From Clostridioides difficile (GTDB taxonomy: Bacteria > Bacillota > Clostridia > Peptostreptococcales > Peptostreptococcaceae), in the NCBI GenBank assembly GCA_024919175.1, contig CP103804.1, positions 434,001 through 498,000 of the forward strand: a DNA stretch of 64,000 nt, read 5' to 3'. Shown in pieces: positions 27,078 to 40,248 of the stretch. The notes under the pieces are model-generated. The model did no database searches and was not told where the DNA came from. It saw only the letters and a list, made by a program, of their open reading frames with translations. The translations under genes and the position numbers were made by a program. Within the stretch, counting starts at the first letter, position 1, and every line of letters starts with the position of its first letter.

Positions 27078-27153
27078 TGGCTGGGGATGCAGGACTCGAA
27101 CCTACGCATACATGAGTCAAAGTCATGTGCCTTACCGACTTGGCTAATCCCCA
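27078..27153 (-). tRNA. tRNA-Gln(TTG), repeat unit 1
   Basis: Loop CTTTGAC, anticodon TTG, CCA encoded. Confidence 0.97.
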
Positions 27154-27162
27154 ATATATATG

Positions 27163-27239
<77 letters not shown>

Positions 27240-27262
27240 ACATTACAATATAAACATAAATT

Positions 27263-27337
27263 TGGAGCGGGAAACGAGATTCGAACTCGCGACTTCAACC
27301 TTGGCAAGGTTGCGCTCTACCACTGAACTATTCCCGC
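27263..27337 (-). tRNA. tRNA-Gly(GCC), only in repeat unit 1
   Basis: Loop TTGCCAA, anticodon GCC, CCA encoded. Absent from the matching position of unit 2. Confidence 0.97.
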
Positions 27338-27360
27338 TCGTTTATTAAATTAAATAAAAA

Positions 27361-27444
27361 TGGTGCGGATGAAGGGAGTCGAACCCCCACGCCAATGGCG
27401 CTAGATCCTAAGTCTAGTGCGTCTGCCAATTCCGCCACATCCGC
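27361..27444 (-). tRNA. tRNA-Leu(TAG), repeat unit 1
   Basis: Class II, loop CTTAGGA, anticodon TAG, CCA encoded. Confidence 0.97.
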
Positions 27445-27452
27445 GCATTTTT

Positions 27453-27537
27453 TGGTGGAGGATGGTGGATTCGAACCACCGAAGTCGATGACAACAGATT
27501 TACAGTCTGCCCCCTTTGGCCGCTCGGGAAATCCTCC
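27453..27537 (-). tRNA. tRNA-Tyr(GTA), repeat unit 1
   Basis: Class II, loop CTGTAAA, anticodon GTA, CCA encoded. Confidence 0.97.
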
Positions 27538-27551
27538 GTATTAATTTTACA

Positions 27552-27626
27552 TGGAGCTGGTGATAGGAATCGAACCTACAACCTGCTGATTACAAGTCAG
27601 CTGCTCTACCGTTGAGCCACACCAGC
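27552..27626 (-). tRNA. tRNA-Thr(TGT), repeat unit 1
   Basis: Loop CTTGTAA, anticodon TGT, CCA encoded. Confidence 0.97.
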
Positions 27627-27644
27627 ATTTTTTATATTTTATTT

Positions 27645-27721
27645 TGGCGACCTGGAAGGGGTTCGAACCCTCGACCTCCAGCGTGACAGGCTGGCATTCT
27701 AACCAACTGAACTACCAGGCC
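27645..27721 (-). tRNA. tRNA-Asp(GTC), repeat unit 1
   Basis: Loop CTGTCAC, anticodon GTC, CCA encoded. Confidence 0.97.
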
Positions 27722-27726
27722 GCAAA

Positions 27727-27802
27727 TGGTGGGACCAGCAGGGCTCGAACCTGCGACCCCCTGCTTGTAAGGCAGGTGCTCTCCCAGCTGAGCTATGATC
27801 CC
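27727..27802 (-). tRNA. tRNA-Val(TAC), repeat unit 1
   Basis: Loop CTTACAA, anticodon TAC, CCA encoded. Differs from the distal Val copy at a few acceptor and T-stem bases. Confidence 0.97.
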
Positions 27803-27809
27803 ATTTTTT

Positions 27810-27883
27810 TGGAGCGGGTGAAGGGGATCGAACCCTCACAGCTGGCTTGGAAGGCCAGAACTCTACCATTGAGCTACACCCGC
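27810..27883 (-). tRNA. tRNA-Gly(TCC), repeat unit 1
   Basis: Loop CTTCCAA, anticodon TCC, CCA encoded. Confidence 0.97.
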
Positions 27884-27899
27884 TTATTTAATTGTTTTT

Positions 27900-27974
27900 T
27901 GGTGACTCGTAGGGGAATTGAACCCCTGTTACCGCCGTGAAAGGGCGGTGTCTTAACCTCTTGACCAACGAGCC
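27900..27974 (-). tRNA. tRNA-Glu(TTC), repeat unit 1
   Basis: Loop CTTTCAC, anticodon TTC, CCA encoded. Confidence 0.97.
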
Positions 27975-27981
27975 ATTTTAA

Positions 27982-28057
<76 letters not shown>

Positions 28058-28072
28058 ATATTGTTTTATAAG

Positions 28073-28158
28073 TGCCGAAGACCGGAATCGAACCGGTACG
28101 AGAGGTAAGTCCCGCAGGATTTTAAGTCCTGTGCGTCTGCCAGTTCCGCCACTTCGGC
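28073..28158 (-). tRNA. tRNA-Leu(TAA), repeat unit 1; CCA not encoded
   Basis: Class II, loop CTTAAAA, anticodon TAA. The 3' end is A then CTT, so CCA is absent. The copy at 49657 does encode CCA. Confidence 0.95.
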
Positions 28159-28163
28159 TTTTT

Positions 28164-28238
28164 TGGCTCCAAGGGTGGGGCTCGAACCCACAGCCTACCG
28201 GTTAACAGCCGGTTGCTCCACCATTGAGCTACCTTGGA
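28164..28238 (-). tRNA. tRNA-Asn(GTT), repeat unit 1
   Basis: Loop CTGTTAA, anticodon GTT, CCA encoded. Confidence 0.97.
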
Positions 28239-28244
28239 ATATTT

Positions 28245-28318
28245 TGGAGGCGACACCCAGATTCGAACTGGGGATCAAGGAGTTGCAGTCCACTGCCTTA
28301 CCACTTGGCTATGTCGCC
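28245..28318 (-). tRNA. tRNA-Cys(GCA), repeat unit 2
   Basis: Same as the first copy except T loop TTCGAAT. Anticodon GCA, CCA encoded. Confidence 0.93.
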
Positions 28319-28325
28319 GCCTTTT

Positions 28326-28401
28326 TGGTGATCTATCCGCGACTCGAACGCGGGACACCCTGATTAAAAGTCAGGTGCTCTACCGACTGAGCTAATAGAC
28401 C
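28326..28401 (-). tRNA. tRNA-Lys(TTT), repeat unit 2
   Basis: Anticodon TTT, CCA encoded; appears identical to the unit 1 copies. Confidence 0.97.
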
Positions 28402-28409
28402 ATATTAGT

Positions 28410-28487
28410 TGGGGTGGATAATGAGAGTCGAACTCACGACCTCCAGAGCCACAATCTGGCGCTCTAACCAACTGAGCTATACCCACC
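28410..28487 (-). tRNA. tRNA-His(GTG), repeat unit 2
   Basis: Anticodon GTG, encoded G-1, CCA encoded. Confidence 0.97.
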
Positions 28488-28494
28488 ATTATAT

Positions 28495-28571
28495 TGGTCG
28501 AGGTGAAGGGACTCGAACCCCCGGCCCCATGGTCCCAAACCATGTGCGCTACCAAACTGCGCTACACCTCG
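28495..28571 (-). tRNA. tRNA-Pro(TGG), only in repeat unit 2
   Basis: Loop TTTGGGA, anticodon TGG, CCA encoded. No counterpart in unit 1 between His and Ile2. Confidence 0.97.
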
Positions 28572-28590
28572 AAATTACCTTAATTTAATG

Positions 28591-28667
28591 TGGTGGGCCA
28601 TCAGGGACTCGAACCCCAGACCTACCGGTTATGAGCCGGGCGCTCTAACCAACTGAGCTAATGGCCC
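28591..28667 (-). tRNA. tRNA(CAT), probable Ile2, repeat unit 2
   Basis: Same sequence type as 26650-26726: loop CTCATAA, acceptor GGGCCAT, CCA encoded. Confidence 0.75.
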
Positions 28668-28678
28668 ACATTAAATTT

Positions 28679-28755
28679 TGGTAGCGGTAATAGGAGTCGA
28701 ACCTATGACCTTTCGGGTATGAACCGAACGCTCTAGCCAACTAAGCTATACCGCC
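28679..28755 (-). tRNA. tRNA(CAT), probable elongator Met, repeat unit 2
   Basis: Same body as 26738-26814 but with an intact encoded CCA. Confidence 0.8.
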
Positions 28756-28761
28756 ATATTT

Positions 28762-28837
28762 TGGTGCCCAGAGGCGGAATCGAACCACCGACACGGGGAT
28801 TTTCAGTCCCCTGCTCTACCGACTGAGCTATCTGGGC
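28762..28837 (-). tRNA. tRNA-Phe(GAA), repeat unit 2
   Basis: Anticodon GAA, CCA encoded. Confidence 0.97.
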
Positions 28838-28840
28838 ATT

Positions 28841-28929
28841 TGGCGGAGAGGGTGGGATTCGAACCCACGGCCCCTTTCGAAGTCACTGGTTTTCAAGACC
28901 AGCTCCTTAAACCACTCGGACACCTCTCC
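28841..28929 (-). tRNA. tRNA-Ser(TGA), repeat unit 2
   Basis: Class II, anticodon TGA, CCA encoded. Confidence 0.97.
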
Positions 28930-28931
28930 AT

Positions 28932-29005
28932 ATTCTACTTCCAATGTTCGAACTCGAGACACCCTGATTAAGAATCAGGTACTCTACCAGCTGAACTAAT
29001 AAACC
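28932..29005 (-). pseudogene. Decayed tRNA-Lys(CTT)
   Basis: The D arm and anticodon arm resemble tRNA-Lys (CCTGA stem, loop TTCTTAA, anticodon CTT). The T stem no longer pairs (CTCGA against CATTG), the acceptor 3' strand does not match the 5' strand, and there is no CCA. It occupies the place of the second tRNA-Lys of unit 1. Confidence 0.8.
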
Positions 29006-29021
29006 CTGCTTTAATATTTAA

Positions 29022-29097
29022 TGGCTGGGGATGCAGGACTTGAACCTACGCATACATGAGTCAAAGTCATGTGCCTTACCGACTTGGCTAATCCCCA
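29022..29097 (-). tRNA. tRNA-Gln(TTG), repeat unit 2
   Basis: Anticodon TTG, CCA encoded; one T-loop base differs from the unit 1 copy (TTCAAG against TTCGAG). Confidence 0.97.
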
Positions 29098-29104
29098 ATA
29101 TATG

Positions 29105-29181
<77 letters not shown>

Positions 29182-29211
29182 ACAATAAATATGTATAAAT
29201 TAAATAAAAAA

Positions 29212-29295
29212 TGGTGCGGATGAAGGGAGTCGAACCCCCACGCCAATGGCGCTAGATCCTAAGTCTAGTGCGTCTGCCAATTCCGCCACATCCGC
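29212..29295 (-). tRNA. tRNA-Leu(TAG), repeat unit 2
   Basis: Class II, anticodon TAG, CCA encoded. Follows Arg directly, the Gly(GCC) of unit 1 being absent. Confidence 0.97.
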
Positions 29296-29304
29296 GCATT
29301 TTTT

Positions 29305-29389
29305 TGGTGGAGGATGGTGGATTCGAACCACCGAAGTCGATGACAACAGATTTACAGTCTGCCCCCTTTGGCCGCTCGGGAAATCCTCC
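29305..29389 (-). tRNA. tRNA-Tyr(GTA), repeat unit 2
   Basis: Class II, anticodon GTA, CCA encoded. Confidence 0.97.
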
Positions 29390-29403
29390 GTATTAATTTT
29401 ACA

Positions 29404-29478
29404 TGGAGCTGGTGATAGGAATCGAACCTACAACCTGCTGATTACAAGTCAGCTGCTCTACCGTTGAGCCACACCAGC
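29404..29478 (-). tRNA. tRNA-Thr(TGT), repeat unit 2
   Basis: Anticodon TGT, CCA encoded. Confidence 0.97.
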
Positions 29479-29497
29479 ATTTTTTTATATTTTATTT

Positions 29498-29574
29498 TGG
29501 CGACCTGGAAGGGGTTCGAACCCTCGACCTCCAGCGTGACAGGCTGGCATTCTAACCAACTGAACTACCAGGCC
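29498..29574 (-). tRNA. tRNA-Asp(GTC), repeat unit 2
   Basis: Anticodon GTC, CCA encoded. Confidence 0.97.
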
Positions 29575-29579
29575 GCAAA

Positions 29580-29655
29580 TGGTGGGACCAGCAGGGCTCG
29601 AACCTGCGACCCCCTGCTTGTAAGGCAGGTGCTCTCCCAGCTGAGCTATGATCCC
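29580..29655 (-). tRNA. tRNA-Val(TAC), repeat unit 2
   Basis: Anticodon TAC, CCA encoded. Confidence 0.97.
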
Positions 29656-29662
29656 ATTTTTT

Positions 29663-29736
29663 TGGAGCGGGTGAAGGGGATCGAACCCTCACAGCTGGCT
29701 TGGAAGGCCAGAACTCTACCATTGAGCTACACCCGC
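29663..29736 (-). tRNA. tRNA-Gly(TCC), repeat unit 2
   Basis: Anticodon TCC, CCA encoded. Confidence 0.97.
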
Positions 29737-29752
29737 TTATTTAATTGTTTTT

Positions 29753-29827
29753 TGGTGACTCGTAGGGGAATTGAACCCCTGTTACCGCCGTGAAAGGGCG
29801 GTGTCTTAACCTCTTGACCAACGAGCC
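29753..29827 (-). tRNA. tRNA-Glu(TTC), repeat unit 2
   Basis: Anticodon TTC, CCA encoded. Confidence 0.97.
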
Positions 29828-29834
29828 ATTTTAA

Positions 29835-29910
<76 letters not shown>

Positions 29911-29925
29911 ATATTGTTTTATAAG

Positions 29926-30011
29926 TGCCGAAGACCGGAATCGAACCGGTACGAGAGGTAAGTCCCGCAGGATTTTAAGTCCTGTGCGTCTGCCAGTTCC
30001 GCCACTTCGGC
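29926..30011 (-). tRNA. tRNA-Leu(TAA), repeat unit 2; CCA not encoded
   Basis: Anticodon TAA. As in unit 1, the 3' end reads A then CTT with no CCA. Confidence 0.95.
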
Positions 30012-30016
30012 TTTTT

Positions 30017-30091
30017 TGGCTCCAAGGGTGGGGCTCGAACCCACAGCCTACCGGTTAACAGCCGGTTGCTCCACCGTTGAGCTACCTTGGA
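30017..30091 (-). tRNA. tRNA-Asn(GTT), repeat unit 2
   Basis: Anticodon GTT, CCA encoded. First tRNA after the 5S gene. Confidence 0.97.
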
Positions 30092-30099
30092 ATATTTAC

Positions 30100-30213
<114 letters not shown>

Positions 30214-30400
30214 ATATTGCCTATTTATAAGACAAGTATTATATTAACATCTTTATTTTTAAATGTCAATACTTTTAAAGTACTAAATAATAATAGTTTT
30301 TTATCAAATATCTTCCATTAATTGAAGTTAGTACTTTACATGGAGTTAACACTCTAAAAACTACATATATATTTTAATTAATGAACATCAAATAAATATT

Positions 30401-35172
<4,772 letters not shown>

Positions 35173-35217
35173 CAAAGTTCATTTTTCATGTCTGCCCTTT
35201 TCTTAAGGACAAGTAAT

Positions 35218-35246
35218 ACTATATCACCTTTATTTATCTAAGTCAA
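35218..35246 (-). promoter_or_regulatory. Promoter of rRNA operon A
   Basis: Minus-strand TTGACT (35241-35246), 17-base spacer, TATAGT (35218-35223), about 140 bases before 16S. The same -10 and the downstream ATTACTTGTCC occur at operon C. Confidence 0.8.
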
Positions 35247-35573
35247 TATATTTTTTTACTTTTTTTAAATTTTTGATTCTTTTATGTTTGATTGACCTAA
35301 TTCTAAGAAATTAATGATAAACAAAAATCCTTATTTCATAGGACTAATATATATTTTATGCCCAATTTTCCTTTTTATTCTATATTTAAATTTTTTATTT
35401 CTAGTAATAAGCATTTTTCAAAATTAATTTACATTTCTTTCACTTGTAATTTTTGTAATCTTGTATTAGATTATTATTAAAAAATGATTTATCAATAATT
35501 TGATTGAGAATGACAATTTTTACACATCAAAATATTATATAAATACTATGCTACATTTTAGGAGGATTTTATT
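35247..35573. other. Intergenic region between rRNA operon A and the glycosyltransferase gene
   Basis: About 330 bases, AT-rich. Bounded by the rRNA promoter on the left. A plus-strand promoter for the glycosyltransferase must lie near 35500-35550 (TATATAAATACTAT region), but the -35 is ambiguous. Nothing else seen. Confidence 0.6.
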
Positions 35574-36779
35574 ATGAGCAAGAAAGTATTAATCATGTCT
35601 GCTTCTACTGGTGGTGGACATAATAGAGCGGCTCTAGCTATTAAAGAAGAACTTACATCCAAAACAATTGATGGAGAGCCAGTTGAATGTGAAATAATAG
35701 ATAGTTTGAAATTAGTCAATAACATAATGGATAAAATAATTTCAAGAGGATATGAAAAATCTGCCATATATACACCCAAAGCATATGGAAGTGTATATAG
35801 ATTATCTGAAACAAATCTTTTATCAAAAAATGAGTTTAAAGATAATCTAATAATTACATTTATGGCAAAAAAATTTAAAAAACTGATTAGAAGCACAAAA
35901 CCAGATTTAATTATAGGTACACATCCTTTTCCAATGATTGCTCTAAGCACATTGAAAAAAAATTTCAACTTACATAATAATGAAATAAATGCTTCTACCG
36001 ATCATTTTTATAAGCATCATACAAGTACTATTAATGTTCCTCCACTTATTTCTGTACTAACTGATTATACTACTCATTCCACATGGATACAAAATGAGAT
36101 TGACTACTATGTTGTTGGTCATGAGTATGTAAAGGAATTATTAGTATTTGATGGAGTTGAACCTAGTAAAATTAAAACATTTGGAATCCCTGTTGAAAAA
36201 TCATTCCATTGTCATAGAGACAAAGAAATTGTTCTTTCAGAACTAAATTTATCTCCTGATAAATTAACTGTTTTACTTATGGGTGGTAGCTTTGGAGCTG
36301 GAAATATAAAAGAAACTCTTGATGAGTTATTAGATACAGATAGAGACTTTCAGATACTTGTAGTAACTGGTAGAAATGAAAGTTTAAAAGAGAAAATTGA
36401 AAAAAAACTTGTATCTCGTTATCATGACAAAAATGTATGTGTACTTGGATATACTAATAAAATGAATGACATTTTAGCTTCTATAGATGTTTTAGTCAGT
36501 AAACCTGGTGGACTTACTACAACTGAAGCACTCTTAAAAGATGTTCCCATGATAGTTCCATATTATATACCTGGGCAAGAAGAAGAAAATCTTGATTTCT
36601 TATCCAATTGTGGTGCAGCACTTAGAACTACAAAGAAATATAATTTATCAATATTATTAAAAGTTTTAATAGATGACTCTAGTAGGCTAGAAATGTTGAA
36701 GAAAAATATAAAATCTATAAGAAAATCAAATTCAGCCCAAAATATAGCTAATTTAGTATTAAGTATAATTTCTGATTAG
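35574..36779 (+). CDS. Diacylglycerol beta-glycosyltransferase (MGDG synthase/UgtP family)
   Basis: 401 residues. The N-terminal MGDG-synthase domain starts with MSKKVLIMSASTGGGHNRAA. The C-terminal GT-B half has VLLMGGSFGAGN (about 238-250), LGYTNKMNDILASID and the nucleotide-sugar motif VSKPGGLTTTEALLKDVP, then GQEEEN. The family transfers glucose or galactose from a UDP-sugar to diacylglycerol at the inner membrane face, giving glycolipids and the anchor for lipoteichoic-type polymers. AGGAGGATTTT precedes the ATG. It is plus-strand and divergent from rRNA operon A, stands alone, and ends at a bidirectional terminator. The exact sugar and the number of additions are not readable. Confidence 0.85.
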   Translation: MSKKVLIMSASTGGGHNRAALAIKEELTSKTIDGEPVECEIIDSLKLVNNIMDKIISRGYEKSAIYTPKAYGSVYRLSETNLLSKNEFKDNLIITFMAKKFKKLIRSTKPDLIIGTHPFPMIALSTLKKNFNLHNNEINASTDHFYKHHTSTINVPPLISVLTDYTTHSTWIQNEIDYYVVGHEYVKELLVFDGVEPSKIKTFGIPVEKSFHCHRDKEIVLSELNLSPDKLTVLLMGGSFGAGNIKETLDELLDTDRDFQILVVTGRNESLKEKIEKKLVSRYHDKNVCVLGYTNKMNDILASIDVLVSKPGGLTTTEALLKDVPMIVPYYIPGQEEENLDFLSNCGAALRTTKKYNLSILLKVLIDDSSRLEMLKKNIKSIRKSNSAQNIANLVLSIISD

Positions 36780-36788
36780 TAAAATAAA

Positions 36789-36825
36789 TAAAATCCCTAT
36801 AGTATACCTATTAGGGATTTTTTAT
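36789..36825. terminator. Bidirectional terminator
   Basis: AAATCCCTATAG and CTATTAGGGATTT arms with T-rich sequence on both sides. It serves the plus-strand glycosyltransferase and the convergent small gene at 36844-37065. Confidence 0.8.
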
Positions 36826-36843
36826 CTTCTAATTATTTAATTA

Positions 36844-37065
36844 CTAGATTGGTTCATAAAAATCTTCTTCATAATCATACTGATAGTTTTTATAGTTATT
36901 TCTGAATTCAGTGTTTTTATTTCGTGGAATTTTCTTAGTCTTTTTCTTGTTAGAAAAACTTATATCCTCAAAATCATCATATTTAGGCTTGTCTTTTGAT
37001 TTCATTTTTTTAACTCTTTTTTCTTTCATTGCATTATGTTCTTCTAAGTTCATAATTGGTTTCAT
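36844..37065 (-). CDS. Small basic hypothetical protein
   Basis: 73 residues, not recognised. The first half is very Lys-rich (KEKRVKKMKSKDKPK), the end is Tyr, Asn and acidic (YQYDYEEDFYEPI). No membrane segment and probably largely unstructured. The ATG has AGGGGTG 5 bases upstream. It lies downstream of recR on the same strand, behind the recR terminator, so it probably has its own promoter. The good ribosome site and shared terminator argue for a real gene. Confidence 0.6.
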   Translation of the reverse strand: MKPIMNLEEHNAMKEKRVKKMKSKDKPKYDDFEDISFSNKKKTKKIPRNKNTEFRNNYKNYQYDYEEDFYEPI

Positions 37066-37180
37066 GTTGCACCCCTATCAAAATTTTTAAATGATTTATA
37101 CAACAAATTATACAATACAGAAGAAATTTATTCAATAAATCTAAATCAAAATTAATCTGAATTTAACTCCAAAAAATTAC

Positions 37181-37208
37181 AAAAATCGAGGTAATAACCT
37201 CGATTTTT
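37181..37208 (-). terminator. Terminator of the dnaX-ebfC-recR operon
   Basis: AAAAATCGAGGT and ACCTCGATTTTT form a 12-bp perfect stem with an AATA-type tetraloop, starting at the recR stop codon and followed by T residues on the minus strand. Confidence 0.85.
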
Positions 37209-37806
37209 ATATTTCTCTTCTGCCTTCCAATGCTTTCGATATTGTGACTTCATCTGCATATTCTAAATCTCCTCCAACAGGAAGACCATGAGCTATCCTA
37301 GTAACTTTAATTCCCATAGGCTTTACTAATCTTGCAATATACATAGCGGTGGCTTCTCCTTCAATAGTAGGATTTGTAGCCATTATTATTTCTTTTACAT
37401 CTTGATTACCAAGCCTTTGTATAAGCTCTTTTATTTTTAACATATCTGGTCCAATACCATCCATTGGAGAAATAACTCCATTTAATACATGATATTGACC
37501 TTTAAATTCTCTTATTCTCTCCATAGCTGCAACATCTCTTGGATCTTCTACCACACATATAGTACTAGAATCCCTATTCTTATTTGAGCACATACTACAT
37601 GGGTCTGTATCTGTTATATTGCAACAAATCGAACAATACTTTATCTCTCTTTTTGCGTCTATAATTGCCTTAGATAAAGCCTCAACATCATTAGTATTCA
37701 TATTAATAATATGAAAGGCCAACCTTTGAGCAGTTTTTCTTCCAACTCCTGGAAGCTTTGAAAATTCTTCTATTAATCTCGTTATTGGACCTGTGTAAAC
37801 TTGCAT
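37207..37806 (-). CDS. recR: Recombination protein RecR
   Basis: 199 residues from the ATG at 37804-37806, which has AGGTGAT just upstream. An in-frame GTG three codons earlier lies within that ribosome site and is rejected. Order: helix-hairpin-helix (SKLPGVGRKTAQRLAFHI), a C4 zinc site (CSICCN...PCSMC, about residues 55-70), and a Toprim domain beginning ICVVEDPRDVAAMERI. RecR loads RecA with RecF and RecO at gaps. It lies 12 bases behind ebfC in the conserved dnaX-ebfC-recR operon. Confidence 0.95.
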   Translation of the reverse strand: MQVYTGPITRLIEEFSKLPGVGRKTAQRLAFHIINMNTNDVEALSKAIIDAKREIKYCSICCNITDTDPCSMCSNKNRDSSTICVVEDPRDVAAMERIREFKGQYHVLNGVISPMDGIGPDMLKIKELIQRLGNQDVKEIIMATNPTIEGEATAMYIARLVKPMGIKVTRIAHGLPVGGDLEYADEVTISKALEGRREI

Positions 37807-37818
37807 AAATATCACCTA

Positions 37819-38169
37819 CTAGAATAACCCTGGTATATTCATACCTCCAGTTACCTTACTCATTTGATTTGCTTGTAAATCTTCAATATTTCTCAATGCT
37901 TGATTTACTGCACTTAAAACTAAATCCTGTAACATTTCTATATCGTCTGGATCAACAACTTCTGGTTTAATAGTTATATCTAAAACTTCTTTTTTTCCAT
38001 TAACCTTTACAGTAACTGCTCCTCCACCAACTGAAGCTTCTACTTCTTTATTTTCTAACTCTTGTTGAGCTTTTTGCATGTTTTCTTGCATCTTTTGAGC
38101 CTGCTTTAATAAGTTATTCATATTTCCACCACCAGGCATCATTCCGCCTCCAAAACCTTTTTTAGCCAT
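37819..38169 (-). CDS. Nucleoid-associated protein YbaB/EbfC
   Basis: 116 residues from the ATG at 38167-38169 (MAKKGFGGGMMPGGGNMNNL). A longer reading frame starts ten codons earlier, but that extension covers the AGGAGG ribosome site, so the short start is preferred. A Gly/Met-rich head, a helical stretch (LLKQAQKMQENMQKAQQELE) and a VEASVGGGAVTVKVNGKKEVLDI core are typical of this DNA-binding dimer family. It sits between dnaX and recR, as in most bacteria. Confidence 0.93.
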   Translation of the reverse strand: MAKKGFGGGMMPGGGNMNNLLKQAQKMQENMQKAQQELENKEVEASVGGGAVTVKVNGKKEVLDITIKPEVVDPDDIEMLQDLVLSAVNQALRNIEDLQANQMSKVTGGMNIPGLF

Positions 38170-38227
38170 AAATACTATTCCTCCTAAACTTATTTTCATT
38201 TTATTATTATATCATAATAGTATTTTA

Positions 38228-39865
38228 TTATTTACTTTCATTTTCATCAATACTATCTTTTATTTCTAGTATCTCTTCATTTACTATGTTCTTTAGTATC
38301 TCTTCACCAATGTCTTTTTTTTCTTTAACTTCAAGATTTATATCTTTAACTTCTGATGACAATACTATTTTTATGCTAAAACTTCTATTTAAAACTTCTC
38401 TTATAGTCTTCTCTAGATAATTTATTGTATCTGGGGAGCTTAATCTAGTTTTTGCAAAATCAAATTTATCATCAAATATTACATATAACATATTAGAATA
38501 TACATTAAAACTTTTTACCTCACTTAAAAGAGCGTATATTGGCATTTTTTTATCTTTTTTAATTTGTTTAAGTATATTTTTCCACGATGATTCTATAAGT
38601 AGAACATCTTCATTCTTTACCTCTTCATAAACTATGCTTTCTTTTTTTGAATCTATTTCTCTATTATCCTCATATTCCTTTTCTTTATCACTATCATTAT
38701 TTGTAATTTTAAAGCTACCCATTTCAATCATTTTTTCCAAATTCTCAACCCTTTTAATAAGAGCTTCTTTACTTTCATCAAACATTGGCTGAGCAATCTT
38801 CATTATAGTTATTTCTACTAAGACTCTTGGATTTGAAGATGATTTTATATCATCTTGAGTTGTTGACAGTATATTTAAAATTCTTATTAAATCATTTATA
38901 TCTATGTCTTCAGACTGAGATTTAAGTTGATCTATAGTTTCTTCTGGTAATGAGATTATTTCATCTAACTCTGATGATACTTTACAAACCATTAAATTTC
39001 TAAAATGGTCTATTAAATCATTTATAAGGTTTCTTATATCTTTCCCCCATAAAACAAATTCATTTAATATTTCAAGAGATTTTTTAGTATCTTGCGCTAC
39101 AACACATTGAGACAATTCAAATAATTGTTCTATATTCACGCTTCCCATCAATTCAACAACATCTTTATAATCTACTTTATTTTCTCCAAATGATATACAC
39201 TGGTCTAATATACTAAGAGCATCTCTAAGTGCCCCTTGAGAGTTCCTAGATATCAGATTAAGAGCTTTATCATCTATGTCAATTCCTTCATCTTCACAAA
39301 TTTTTTTCATCCTAAGAGTCATATCTTTAACAGTAACTCTTTTAAAATCATATCTTTGGCAACGTGATAAAATAGTTGCAGGTATCTTATGAGGTTCAGT
39401 AGTAGCTAATATAAAGATTACATATGAGGGAGGTTCTTCTAATGTCTTTAACAATGCATTAAAAGCTCCTTGAGACAACATATGAACCTCATCTATTATA
39501 TATACTTTATATTTAGCATTAGCTGGAGAATATTTTACACTTTCTCTAAGCTCTCTTATATCATCTACACTATTATTTGATGCTGCATCTATTTCTACAA
39601 CATCCATTGTATTATCTTTTAATATTGATTCACATATTTCACACTCATTACAAGGTTCTTCATTTAATTTATTTAAACAATTTACTGCTCTTGAAAAAAT
39701 TTTTGCAGTAGATGTCTTCCCAGTACCTCTTGTACCACAAAACAAATAGGCATGTCCTATATTATCATTGTATATTTGATTTTTTAAAGTCTTAATAATA
39801 TGTTCTTGACCAACAACATCATCAAACCTTTGTGGTCTATATGCTCTATATAATGCTTTATGCAT
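38228..39865 (-). CDS. dnaX: DNA polymerase III subunit gamma/tau
   Basis: 545 residues. The AAA+ clamp-loader ATPase has Walker A FCGTRGTGKTSTAKI (about 40-55), a C4 zinc module (NCLNKLNEEPCNECEIC), DEVHMLS as Walker B and the sensor-1 segment ATTEPHKIPATILSRCQRY. The C-terminal third is variable and charged, as in tau. It loads the DnaN clamp. The gene follows the SRP RNA on the same strand and heads dnaX-ebfC-recR. I see no clear frameshift signal for a separate gamma form. Confidence 0.95.
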   Translation of the reverse strand: MHKALYRAYRPQRFDDVVGQEHIIKTLKNQIYNDNIGHAYLFCGTRGTGKTSTAKIFSRAVNCLNKLNEEPCNECEICESILKDNTMDVVEIDAASNNSVDDIRELRESVKYSPANAKYKVYIIDEVHMLSQGAFNALLKTLEEPPSYVIFILATTEPHKIPATILSRCQRYDFKRVTVKDMTLRMKKICEDEGIDIDDKALNLISRNSQGALRDALSILDQCISFGENKVDYKDVVELMGSVNIEQLFELSQCVVAQDTKKSLEILNEFVLWGKDIRNLINDLIDHFRNLMVCKVSSELDEIISLPEETIDQLKSQSEDIDINDLIRILNILSTTQDDIKSSSNPRVLVEITIMKIAQPMFDESKEALIKRVENLEKMIEMGSFKITNNDSDKEKEYEDNREIDSKKESIVYEEVKNEDVLLIESSWKNILKQIKKDKKMPIYALLSEVKSFNVYSNMLYVIFDDKFDFAKTRLSSPDTINYLEKTIREVLNRSFSIKIVLSSEVKDINLEVKEKKDIGEEILKNIVNEEILEIKDSIDENESK

Positions 39866-39895
39866 CTTTTTACCTCTCTTTAAGTAAAATTAATA

Positions 39896-39923
39896 AAAAA
39901 ATCCCTCATTATCTAAGGGATTA
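39896..39923 (-). terminator. Terminator of the SRP RNA
   Basis: AATCCCT and AGGGATT arms around a 9-base loop, followed by TTTTTTTATT on the minus strand, 18 bases after the SRP RNA 3' end and just before dnaX. Confidence 0.8.
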
Positions 39924-39940
39924 GTCTTTTATATATTAAA

Positions 39941-40209
39941 TGCTGTACACCATCTATCGACTTAATTCCATAAGCGTTACCAAAACAGTTAGCTCAACTT
40001 AGGCACCCCCGCGGCACACAAAAGTGATCACTTACCGCTGCTTCCTTCCGGATCTGACGGGGTTCATGAGCTTTCATTGCGCAGGACCTAAGCATCAACA
40101 CCACTTATTCAGGGCGGCCCTACAAAAAATAAGCCTTTAGATGGAATTCAATCCTGCTATAGCGGATTGCAGGTTACAGGGCACCGCTACCTCCCCATCT
40201 AGTACAGCA
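39941..40209 (-). ncRNA. Signal recognition particle RNA, large (scRNA) type
   Basis: About 268 bases. The 5' Alu-type domain has GATGGGGAGGTAGCGGTGCC and CCTGTAACCTGCAATCCGC. The S domain has the conserved GTCAGATCCGGAAGGAAGCA with its GGAA tetraloop. Ends placed where GCTGTAC near 40202-40208 pairs with GTACAGC near 39942-39948. With Ffh it targets nascent membrane and secreted proteins. The order tRNA-Ser, SRP RNA, dnaX matches B. subtilis. Confidence 0.95.
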
Positions 40210-40248
40210 AAATTACAACCATATTTAATTACTTTTATTTATTGTTTC

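Noticed and set aside
38170..38199. Upstream start for the YbaB/EbfC gene
   Set aside because: The ten extra codons contain the AGGAGG site and do not resemble the family N-terminus.
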